From NCBI GenBank assembly GCA_001770785.1, contig MERZ01000191.1, positions 1 through 6,056 on the forward strand: a DNA stretch of 6,056 nucleotides. Reading direction: 5' to 3'. Within the stretch, counting starts at the first letter, position 1, and each line of letters begins with the position of its first letter. Origin of the DNA: Burkholderiales bacterium RIFCSPHIGHO2_12_FULL_61_11. Lineage in GTDB: Bacteria > Pseudomonadota > Gammaproteobacteria > Burkholderiales > Burkholderiaceae_C. Below, in pieces: positions 1 to 6,050 of this stretch. The position numbers and the translations under genes were made by a program. The notes beneath the pieces are model-generated. The model searched no databases. It was not told the DNA's origin and saw only the letters and a program-made list of their open reading frames with translations.

Positions 1-603
1 GTGGCCCGGGCGGCCGACAACCCGGGCCAGGCCGGCGCCATCTCGCCCGCCTTCCTGTGCGCGGCACTGGGCGCCGCCATTGCACCAGAAGACATTGTGA
101 TCAACGAGGCCATCCGCAATTCCCCAGCGGTGCTGAACCAGATTCCACGCAGCCAGCCGCTTACCTTGATCGGTGGCGCGGGCGGCGGTCTCGGCTACAG
201 CGGCGGCATGGCCCTGGGAGCCAAGCTGGCGAACCCCCAGGTGCGCGTGCTGCAAATTGTGGGCGATGGCGGCTTCCATTTTTCCACCCCCACCTCGGTC
301 TACTCTACGGCTCAGCGCTACAACTTGCCGATCTTCACGGTGGTGCTGGACAATGGCGGCTGGCAGGCCGTCAAGGAAGCCGTGCTGCGCGTCTATCCCG
401 ATGGCGCGGCGGCGCAGGCCGATGAATTTCAGGCGCGCCTGCAAGGCCAGCAACGGCATTTTGAACAGGTGGCCCAGGCCTTTGGCGCCTATGGTGAATG
501 CGTGAGCGAACCGGGCGAGGTGCAGGCCGCGATTGCACGCTGTCTCCAGGCCGTCGACGCAGGCCGCGCCGCCGTGCTCAATGTGCAGATTGGTCTGCAG
601 TAG
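1..603 (+). CDS. TPP-dependent enzyme, acetolactate synthase/decarboxylase-like, C-terminal part (5' end outside window)
   Basis: This is the C-terminal 200 residues of a thiamine-diphosphate enzyme of the acetolactate synthase / benzoylformate decarboxylase superfamily, which carboligate or decarboxylate 2-oxo acids. The TPP/Mg-binding motif is visible: GDG at residues 88-90 of the visible part, then 26 residues, then DN at 117-118 (DNGGW), where the family usually has NN. The segment before it (IGGAGGGLGYSGGMALGAKLA) is the usual glycine-rich entry to the TPP-binding domain. Full-length members are about 550 residues, so some two thirds lie upstream. The GTG at base 1 is only the window edge, not a believable start. 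The stop is TAG at 601-603, and the reductase remnant begins 12 bases later, suggesting an operon. The substrate cannot be told from this domain. Confidence 0.92.
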   Translation: MARAADNPGQAGAISPAFLCAALGAAIAPEDIVINEAIRNSPAVLNQIPRSQPLTLIGGAGGGLGYSGGMALGAKLANPQVRVLQIVGDGGFHFSTPTSVYSTAQRYNLPIFTVVLDNGGWQAVKEAVLRVYPDGAAAQADEFQARLQGQQRHFEQVAQAFGAYGECVSEPGEVQAAIARCLQAVDAGRAAVLNVQIGLQ

Positions 604-609
604 GCCGCC

Positions 610-613
610 GGAG
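610..613 (+). promoter_or_regulatory. Shine-Dalgarno of the reductase remnant
   Basis: GGAG lies 2 bases before the ATG at 616 but 8 bases before the in-frame GTG at 622. By spacing, the GTG is therefore the better initiation codon. Inferred from position only. Confidence 0.45.
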
Positions 614-615
614 AC

Positions 616-1199
616 ATGCCCGTGAGCGATTCCAGGCGCCGCATTCTCGTCGTGGGCTGCGGTGCCATGGGCGGGCTGTTTGCGGCGCGGCTGTCCACGC
701 TGGCCGAGGTCGTCACCTATGACACCGACACCCAGCATGTGGCGCAGATCAATGCCCACGGACTGCGCATAGACGGTGCATCCGAGCTGCTGGCCCGGTT
801 GTCGGCGGTCAGCGAGGCGCAGGCACTGTCGGGCCAGCACTTTGACGCGGTGCTGATGCTGACCAAGTCGGCGTGGCCGAGATGCGCGATCTGATCGACG
901 AGATGGCGCAGGAATGCATGGCCGTGGTGCAGGCGCTGGGTGGGCGCTTTGCGTTCGACCCGATGGATTTTGTACAGCAGGTGCGCAGCGGTGCACTATC
1001 GATGTCCAGGCATGCGGGCTCCATGGCCCTGGACATCCAGCGCGGCGTGGCGACCGAGATCGATGAACTCACGGGCTACATCGTGCGTGAAGGTGAGCGT
1101 TTGAAGCTGCCGGTGCCGGTCTGCCGCACCGTCTACCGATTGGTCAAGGGGCTGGAGAGGGCCCGGGCCCTGCAGGATCCGAACCCTACAACGCCTTGA
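616..1199 (+). pseudogene. ketopantoate reductase family (PanE/ApbA) gene with internal deletion and frame change
   Basis: Two pieces of one NADP-dependent 2-dehydropantoate 2-reductase-like protein sit in different frames. The N-terminal piece (616 to about 870) has the Rossmann signature GCGAMGG at residues 14-20 and runs to LMLTKS, the end of the first nucleotide-binding strands. It then shifts and would stop at 892-894. The C-terminal piece resumes near 870 in another frame and reads to TGA at 1197-1199. It carries the family's TEID...GYIVREGE motif (TEID at 1053-1064) and a conserved PVCRTVYRLVKGLE helix. Intact relatives are about 300 residues; here only about 190 codons remain, so roughly 110-120 codons of the middle are missing, including the region expected to hold the catalytic lysine. 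The product cannot be active. ATG 616 is used as the limit, though GTG 622 fits the ribosome site better. It may originally have acted on a 2-oxo acid linked to the upstream TPP enzyme (inference). Confidence 0.9.
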
Positions 1200-1230
1200 C
1201 GCTGTATCAGGCCTCACATTTTTAACCCCC

Positions 1231-1235
1231 AGGAG
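1231..1235 (+). promoter_or_regulatory. Shine-Dalgarno of first TctC/Bug gene
   Basis: AGGAG sits 6 bases before ATG 1242. The stretch AGGAGAAACCCATGCG is the same in front of the second copy, showing that the leader was duplicated with the gene. Confidence 0.8.
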
Positions 1236-1241
1236 AAACCC

Positions 1242-2216
1242 ATGCGTCTGAACCAGAAACTTCGCCTGCTTGCCGCCACGCTGGTGTGCGCGCCTGCGTC
1301 ATGGCTGCCGCTTGCCGCAGCGGCAGCCGACTACCCGACCAGGCCCATCACCATCGTGGTGGGTTATTCGGCCGGCGGCGGCGTTGATGCGCTGGCCCGC
1401 ATTGTGGCTGAAAAACTTCCGATCGGACTGGGGCAGCCGGTGGTGGTGGAGAACCGCCCAAGTGTGGGCGCCATCGTGGGCAGCGCCTTTGTGGCCAAGG
1501 CCAAACCCGATGGCTACACCTTGCTGATGGGTGCGCCCGGACCGATTGTTTTCAACCATGTGCTGAACGCCAAACTGCCTTATGGCCCGCACGACTTTGC
1601 GCCGATTTCATTTGTCGGCATCTCGCCGCTGATGCTGCTGACACAGTCGGCCAATCCGGCGAAATCCGTGCAGGACCTGGTTAACTTCTCCAAACAAAAC
1701 CCCGACAAGTCCAACTACGGCGCCAGTTCGGCGTCCTTTCAGCTGATCACCGAACTGTTCAACAGCAAAACCGGTGCGCGTTTCGCGCACATCCCCTACA
1801 AGGGCACCAATGACTCGATCATGGCCGTCATGACTGGTGATGTCAGCATGACGCTGGCCGATATCGGCCCGGCTTCCACGGCCCTGCAGGGCGGCCGGGT
1901 CAAGGCGCTGGCGGTCACTTCGGCAGAACGCCTCAAGGACTACCCCAACGTTCCGACGCTCAGCGAACTTGGCGTGGACCTCAAGGTATCGTTATGGATC
2001 GGGCTGCTCGCACCCGCCGGTACACCGCCCGAGATCGTCAAGCGCCTGCAGGAAGAGCTGGCCAAGGTGGTTGACATGCCCGATGTCAAAAAACGCATCA
2101 GCGCCATGTCCGTCATTCCGGCCACCAATACACCAGAAGAATTTTCCAGGCTGATCGCGACCGAAATTCCGCTGTGGCGGCAGGTCGCGAAGGACAACAA
2201 CATCAAGGCCAATTGA
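1242..2216 (+). CDS. TctC/Bug-family periplasmic substrate-binding protein, copy A
   Basis: A 324-residue extracytoplasmic solute receptor of the tripartite tricarboxylate transporter (TTT) / Bordetella uptake gene (Bug) family. It delivers small carboxylates or related compounds to a TctAB membrane permease that is not in this window. Residues 1-29 look like a Sec signal peptide: positively charged start, hydrophobic LLAATL core, and AAAAA before Asp30. The mature protein opens with the hallmark YPTRPITIVVGYSAGG, followed by ENRP, AKPDGYTLLMG, FAHIPYKGTND and VKALAVTSAERL, all family landmarks in the expected order. Length is normal. The start is fixed by AGGAG 6 bases upstream. It lies 42 bases after the reductase remnant and 42 bases before its paralogue. 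The ligand is unknown. Orphan receptors of this kind are very common in Burkholderiales. Confidence 0.95.
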   Translation: MRLNQKLRLLAATLVCAPASWLPLAAAAADYPTRPITIVVGYSAGGGVDALARIVAEKLPIGLGQPVVVENRPSVGAIVGSAFVAKAKPDGYTLLMGAPGPIVFNHVLNAKLPYGPHDFAPISFVGISPLMLLTQSANPAKSVQDLVNFSKQNPDKSNYGASSASFQLITELFNSKTGARFAHIPYKGTNDSIMAVMTGDVSMTLADIGPASTALQGGRVKALAVTSAERLKDYPNVPTLSELGVDLKVSLWIGLLAPAGTPPEIVKRLQEELAKVVDMPDVKKRISAMSVIPATNTPEEFSRLIATEIPLWRQVAKDNNIKAN

Positions 2217-2246
2217 TGCCGCCACTTGGTAAAGCTAATCTAACCC

Positions 2247-2252
2247 GAGGAG
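2247..2252 (+). promoter_or_regulatory. Shine-Dalgarno of second TctC/Bug gene
   Basis: GAGGAG ends 6 bases before ATG 2259. It shares the surrounding TAACCC...AGGAGAAACCCATGCG context with the first copy. Confidence 0.8.
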
Positions 2253-2258
2253 AAACCC

Positions 2259-3233
2259 ATGCGATTGAACCAGAGACTTCGCCTACTTGCCGCCACGCTG
2301 GCGTGCGCGAGTGCGTGCTTGCTGCCGCTGACGGCAGCCGCAGCCGACTTTCCGACCCGCCCGATCACCATCGTGGTGGGGTTTTCAGCCGGGGGCAGCA
2401 GCGATGTGCTGGCCCGCATCGTGGCCGAAAAACTTTCCATTGGACTGGGGCAGCCGGTGGTGGTGGAGAACCGGGCCGGCGTGGCCTCCATCGTGGGCGC
2501 CGCCTTCGTGGCCAAGGCCAAGCCGGATGGCTACACCTTGCTGATGGGTGCGAGCGGGCCGATCGTGTTCAACCATGCGCTGTATGCCAAGCTGCCGTAC
2601 ACCCCGCAGGACTTTGCGCCGATTTCGTTGATTGGGACCTTCCCCCTGCTACTGCTGACGCAAGCGAACAATCCGGCGAAATCCATACAGGAGCTCATCA
2701 GCTATTCCAGGCAAAACCCGGACAAGGCCAATTACGGCGCCAGCTCGGCGTCGTTTCAGCTGATCACCGAACTGTTCAACAGCAAAACCGGTGCGCGTTT
2801 CGCACACATCCCCTACAAGGGCAGCAATGACTCCATCACAGCCGTGATGACAGGTGATGTCACCATGACGCTGGTCGATGCCGGCGCGGCCTCTGCGGGC
2901 CTGCAGAGCGGCCGGGTGAAGGCGCTGGCCGTCACTTCGGCAGAACGCCTCAAGGACTTTCCCAACATTCCGACGATGAGCGAACTCGGGGTGGACCTCA
3001 AGGTGTCATTCTGGAGTGGCCTGCTGGCACCCGCCGGCACACCGGCCCCGATTGTCAAACGCCTGCAGGAAGAGATGGTCCGCGTGATCGACATGCCGGA
3101 CGTCAAGAAGCGCATCAGTGCTCTCTCGGTCACGCCAGTCAGCAGCACACCCGAAGAATTCGCCAAGCTGATCGCGACCGAAATCCCGCTGTGGCGCCAG
3201 GTCGCGCAGGACAACAACATCAAGGCCAATTGA
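2259..3233 (+). CDS. TctC/Bug-family periplasmic substrate-binding protein, copy B
   Basis: A second 324-residue TTT/Bug receptor aligning with copy A over its whole length without a gap. I count about 64 differing residues, roughly 80% identity. It has a similar signal peptide (charged start, LLAATLAC core, TAAAAAD boundary near residue 30) and the same landmarks: FPTRPITIVVGFSAGG, VVENRAG, AKPDGYTLLMG, FAHIPYKGSND, VKALAVTSAERL. Many differences from copy A are clustered at residues 41-50, 73-77, 124-129, 142-149 and 206-216. Several of these are loops lining the ligand cleft in this fold, so ligand preference may have shifted (inference). It probably shares a transcript with copy A. The stop is TGA 3231-3233, and the next recognisable gene is convergent. 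No permease gene is adjacent. Confidence 0.95.
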   Translation: MRLNQRLRLLAATLACASACLLPLTAAAADFPTRPITIVVGFSAGGSSDVLARIVAEKLSIGLGQPVVVENRAGVASIVGAAFVAKAKPDGYTLLMGASGPIVFNHALYAKLPYTPQDFAPISLIGTFPLLLLTQANNPAKSIQELISYSRQNPDKANYGASSASFQLITELFNSKTGARFAHIPYKGSNDSITAVMTGDVTMTLVDAGAASAGLQSGRVKALAVTSAERLKDFPNIPTMSELGVDLKVSFWSGLLAPAGTPAPIVKRLQEEMVRVIDMPDVKKRISALSVTPVSSTPEEFAKLIATEIPLWRQVAQDNNIKAN

Positions 3234-3362
3234 TGTTGCCGCCGGGTGATGCTATGCAGGGCGCCAGCCCGCCTCAAGGGCCGCGACATCGATAACGTCG
3301 AACGGGACATTAAATGCAAAGGCGTCGAAATCAAGCAAGATTAGTATTTCCGCGGATCGCCT
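3234..3362. other. convergent intergenic stretch with short coding-like frames on both strands
   Basis: Between the second binding-protein gene and the end of the GST remnant no full gene fits, but two open stretches read like protein. On the + strand, 3249-3344 reads as a 31-residue frame containing GRDIDNVERDIKCKGVEIKQD, reminiscent of the D-D-x-K-GV segment of glyoxalase/VOC proteins. On the - strand, 3362-3252 is open for 36 codons with FDAFAFNVPFDVIDVAALEAG and ends at TAG 3254-3252. Neither has a convincing start or ribosome site, and they overlap, so at most one is a real gene remnant. I do not recognise the parent protein with confidence. No strong hairpin plus U-run is present. Confidence 0.2.
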
Positions 3363-3988
3363 TCATCTCGGCACCGGCGGCCTCCATACAAGCAAATGCA
3401 GGATGCGCCAGGCAGTTTGAATAAATCCGCTGTGCTTCAGGAAATGCCTCCAACGCACACCCGAAACGGATCGCGTTTAAGATTAACGGAGCCACGAAGA
3501 AGTCAGCAAAGCTAATGTCATCGGCAAAACTGTACTTTCCCGCATACTGTACGAACCATGCTTCGAGCGTCTGCAATCCTTCCAGAGTCCATCTCCTGCA
3601 CCATTCATTTATCTGATCGGCCCCATCTGGTGGCCGATCAAGCGCATGGCGCACGCGCATATTGGTCAGTGGGTGGATGTCGCAGGCGACCACGCTGCAT
3701 AGGCTACGCACTTTCGCCTGCGCCAGAGGGCCGATTGGCAATGCGCTCGGTTGAGGAAACCATGCTTCCAGCAATTCCATGATCGCCAGCGATTGGGTGA
3801 TGAACGCCGTCCGCGCCGAGATCCAGTGCCGGTACCGTTCGCGACGGATTCAGGGCTTGGTAAGCTCCGGCCAAATGCTGCCCATCACGAAGGCTGACCG
3901 CCACCGGCTCCAATGCTATTGCTTTGAAGCTGGCGTAGGTAAGGATTCTGAGCGACGACGACGAGCGTGGATCGACGTACAGTTTCAT
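3331..3988 (-). pseudogene. zeta-class glutathione S-transferase (maleylacetoacetate/maleylpyruvate isomerase-like), frameshifted
   Basis: Members use glutathione to isomerise cis double bonds in ring-cleavage products such as maleylacetoacetate or maleylpyruvate. The N-terminal thioredoxin-fold part starts at ATG 3988-3986 (KLYVDPRSSSSLRI) with the zeta-type SSxS motif at residues 9-12, and continues through NPSRTVPALDLGADGV. The protein then resumes one frame over as ITQSLAIMELLEAWFP, the conserved QS-x-AI glutathione-binding turn, followed by the ACDIHPLTNMRV motif typical of this class and the all-helical C-terminal domain (YSFADDISFADFFVAP). The break is one extra base at about 3802. With it removed, the gene would encode 218 residues, close to the family's usual 210-220. 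An upstream ATG at 4051 in the same frame adds 21 unrelated residues and is not preferred. It is the last gene of the - strand cluster, 97 bases after the dioxygenase. Confidence 0.88.
3614..3640. repeat. 9-bp perfect inverted repeat inside the GST remnant
   Basis: TGATCGGCC at 3614-3622 and GGCCGATCA at 3632-3640 form a perfect 9-bp stem around a 9-base loop. It falls within the codons for DRPPDGADQ, and no T-run follows on either strand. It is therefore probably a coding coincidence rather than a terminator. Confidence 0.5.
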
Positions 3989-4085
3989 TTTCTGGTCAGA
4001 ACTTATGGCGCATGCCTGCAACGAACGCTTTAGGGGAAGCATCGAAGACAACGCCGAGTCCCAGTGCGACTGAACGATCCACTTG

Positions 4086-5005
4086 CTATACGGTCAAGGG
4101 GAGATCGCCAACGACCGTCGTACGGCGCAGATCGCGGCGGTCCGAGAAATCGTCAAATGGTGTCGCGCGATGCATAGTGCAGCGGATATCCCAAATAAGA
4201 AGGTCCCCAACACGCCACTTGTGCCGATATACGAACTGCGGTTGAGTAGCATGCCGTGTCAACTCTGCCAACAGTGCACGCCCTTCTTCCACTGGCATGT
4301 TCACGACGTGGGAAGCATGGGATGCAAGATAGAGGGATTTTCGTCCCGAGCTTGGGTGTGTCTGTACCAGGTATTGCTTGGTCGGAATTCTGCGTTTTAG
4401 TTCCTCATCAGTAAATTTATAGCCGGTTAGACTGCGTGAATAATATGTGGAGTGCTCGACCACCAACCCTTCGATGCGGTGCTTCATCTCCAGTGGTAAC
4501 AGGTCATACGCTGCCCGCATGTCGGCAAGCTCAGTATCAGCACCTTGCGCCGGCACCACCCGCGCCGATAGCAGCGAATAACCGGCGCCCCGGGCTGGAA
4601 CGAACTGTCGGTATGCCACATCAGATTTGCAGCACGGTATTCCCGGCGCCTGTCGGTATGCCACATCAGATTTGCAGCACGGTATTCCCGGCGCCTGTCG
4701 CTGTCCGGCAAGATCTGGTTGTTGTCATCAAGATTTGATACGTCGAACAGTTCAGGAAATTTCATGCGCACCGTCTCGCCCGCACCGCGCCCGAAATGCG
4801 GTGAAAACTCCAGGGTGCCAAACTGTTGGCTGAAAGCGATTTGGCGTTCATCCGTCAACTGTTGATCGCGAAATACTGATGCACCGAACTTATCCATCGC
4901 CCTTCTTACTTGGTCGGCAATATCCGGGGGGAAAGGCCGCTGCAGATCAATGCCGGAAATTTCACAGAAAAATTCTTCGCTATGTGCTTTTATGGTAAAG
5001 CTCAT
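4086..5005 (-). pseudogene. TauD/TfdA-family Fe(II)/2-oxoglutarate dioxygenase, with internal duplication and frameshift
   Basis: The family hydroxylates substrates such as taurine or 2,4-dichlorophenoxyacetate using Fe(II), 2-oxoglutarate and O2. The N-terminal piece reads FFCEISGIDLQRP, FGASVFRDQQLTDERQIAFSQ and FGTLEFSPH, then the Fe ligand motif WHTD (H-x-D). The C-terminal piece, in another frame, reads YSLLSARVVP, DTELADMRAAYDLLP, THPSSGRKSLYL and finally the distal iron/2-oxoglutarate motifs TMHRATPFD and RRTT. Two lesions are visible: an exact 45-bp tandem duplication that adds 15 residues and a second WHTD, and loss of one base in the C-run near 4592 just after HTDSSFQP. Corrected, the protein would be 291 residues, close to TfdA (287). 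The start ATG 5005-5003 is chosen over ATG 5017 because GGAG (5015-5012) precedes it by 6 bases and MSFTIKAH matches the family's start. The substrate is not assignable. Confidence 0.92.
4605..4700 (-). repeat. exact 45-bp tandem duplication within the dioxygenase gene
   Basis: Bases 4605-4649 are repeated exactly at 4650-4694, and a third partial copy of the first 6 bases (CTGTCG) follows at 4695-4700. The unit is in frame and encodes 15 residues (RRREYRAANLMWHT plus one Asp), duplicating the metal-binding HTD. The 6-base CTGTCG at both ends of the unit is the likely slippage or recombination homology. Confidence 0.97.
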
Positions 5006-5011
5006 CTTGGT

Positions 5012-5015
5012 CTCC
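5012..5015 (-). promoter_or_regulatory. Shine-Dalgarno that sets the dioxygenase start
   Basis: GGAG (reading the - strand) is 6 bases from ATG 5005-5003. It overlaps the upstream ATG at 5017-5015, which makes the internal ATG the likelier start. Confidence 0.65.
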
Positions 5016-5024
5016 ATTGCTTAG

Positions 5025-5050
5025 TCGAGATATTATTCGATCGAGATATT
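5025..5050. repeat. short direct repeat at the 3' end of the third binding-protein gene
   Basis: TCGAGATATT occurs at 5025-5034 and again at 5041-5050, a 16-bp period spanning the TAA stop codon at 5035-5033. On the - strand it gives AATATCTCGA twice, once inside the last codons (NISIE) and once just after the stop. Confidence 0.7.
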
Positions 5051-6050
5051 GGCCGCCTTGACAACTTCGCCCCATCTCTTCAGTTCCGACTGCACATAGG
5101 CATCAAACTCATCCGGCTTCATATACGCGGGCTCCAGCCCCATTGCCCGAAGTCGCTTTTGCACTTGGTCGGACTTCAGCGCTTTCTCGAAATCAGCACT
5201 TATCTTTTCGACCAGTTCGCGCGGCGTCGCTCTTGGCACCACCACTCCATTGATACTTCTCACATCGAAATCCGGTAGCGTCTCACCGATCGCCGGAATA
5301 TTCGGTGCGGTGGCATCGCGTTTGGTGCTGAGCACGGCAATCGGCTTAAGGCGTCCGGCCCGAATTTGCACCATCGATGCAAACAGGGGGTCAATAAGCA
5401 TATCCACCCGCCCAGCAAAGACGTCTGGGTATGCACCGCCACTTCCTTTGTATGGGACATGCAGCGCATTGATACCTGTACGCAGGTTCAAGAGCTCGCC
5501 AGCAAGATGCATCGAACTGCCGGCGCCCGGGGTCGCATAGGTGAGCTTCCCTTTGTTGGCCTTGCCGTATGCAATTAGTTCTGCCATTGAATTTACAGGC
5601 AGCTCCGGCGAGACGGTCAGCACGATATTTGACCAGGCGGTCATGGTGATGCCGGCCAAGTCCTTGACCGTATCAAACCATCTTTTTCCGAATGTGTGGA
5701 TTGATGACATGCGAAGTGACCACCATCCCGAGGGTATAGCCGTCAGGTGCGGATCTAGCGACAAAATCCGTGCCAAGAACCGTTCCGGCACCCGGCTTAT
5801 AGTCCACAATAACGGACTACCCCCAAATCTTCGCTAGTTCAGTTTCGAGCAGGCGGGCGAGTATATCGATGCCCCCACCCGGCACGTTTGGAACAACGAG
5901 CGTGACTGGTTTGCTGGGCCAATTCTGCACCGACAGCGCTTGGGCGAAAGCAGCCAACGGCGCATATTGCAGGACCTTGCCCCCAGAAAACGTATCCCTT
6001 GTTGAGTGGTTCAATTCAGACAAGGAGAACGGAAATGACGAAGACATCAA
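5033..6050 (-). pseudogene. TctC/Bug-family substrate-binding protein, third copy, broken by nonsense, frameshift and altered 5' end
   Basis: A third TTT receptor, clearly different in sequence from the + strand pair. Reading the - strand: the mature start WPSKPVTLVVPNVPGGGIDILARLLETELAKIWG, then TAG at 5819-5817. The same frame continues SVIVDYKPGAGTVLGTDFVARSAPDGYTLGMVV and NPHIRKKM, then shifts near 5679 into FDTVKDLAGITMTAWSNI and reads on through GKLTYATPGAGSSMHLAGEL, HVPYKGSGGAYPDV and LKPIAVLSTKR to TAA 5035-5033. The TAG stands where relatives have Gln (WGQ), so CAG to TAG is the simplest change; the shift looks like two bases lost in a Pro codon. The 5' end is also odd. AAFAQA, a signal-peptide end, is present, but the hydrophobic core before it is absent and unrelated codons run to TTG 6050. 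The true start is probably lost beyond about 5965. The dioxygenase start follows 27 bases after the stop, suggesting a former operon. Confidence 0.9.
6022..6027 (+). promoter_or_regulatory. strong Shine-Dalgarno near the right edge
   Basis: AAGGAG lies 7 bases before ATG 6035 on the + strand. It is the best ribosome site in the right half of the window and lies where the - strand binding-protein gene should have its leader. Confidence 0.55.

Larger units (their letters stand above)
1226..3255 (+). repeat. head-to-tail tandem gene duplication (period 1017 bp)
   Basis: The two binding-protein genes are paralogous repeats with a constant offset of 1017 bp from first ATG to second ATG. Likeness extends into both leaders (TAACCC...AGGAGAAACCCATGCG). 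It also extends slightly past both stop codons, where TGATG followed by GCCGCC-like and GGTRA-like sequence occurs after each copy. The coding parts differ at about one residue in five, so the duplication is old. One stretch (1737-1806 against 2754-2823) is identical at all but one base. The outer limits given are approximate. Confidence 0.85.

Noticed and set aside
1158..1171. 14-bp perfect palindrome AGGGCCCGGGCCCT as an operator
   Set aside because: It falls in the C-terminal codons of the reductase remnant (ERARAL) in very GC-rich DNA, where such palindromes arise easily. It is 70 bases before the next start and no second half-site array is visible.
2174..2830. 218-codon + strand open frame overlapping both binding-protein genes
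   Set aside because: It is an out-of-frame reading of the receptor genes with low-complexity Gly, Arg and Gln composition, and has no ribosome site.
2813..3334. 173-codon - strand open frame over the end of the second binding-protein gene
   Set aside because: It is rich in Ser, Arg and Leu as typical of antisense frames in high-GC DNA, and opposite a clearly conserved gene.
3614..3640. Perfect 9-bp hairpin as a rho-independent terminator
   Set aside because: It lies inside conserved GST coding sequence and has no T-run on either strand.
3989..4051. 21-residue N-terminal extension of the GST
   Set aside because: The frame is open to ATG 4051, but the family's sequence begins at KLYVDP right after ATG 3988, and no better ribosome site supports the longer form.
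4605..4700. Tandem repeat as a CRISPR or minisatellite array
   Set aside because: There are only two contiguous copies with no spacers, and the unit is plain dioxygenase coding sequence.
4436..4738. + strand open frame containing a repeated segment
   Set aside because: It is the antisense shadow of the dioxygenase; the repeat is explained by the duplication in the real gene and the translation has no family features.
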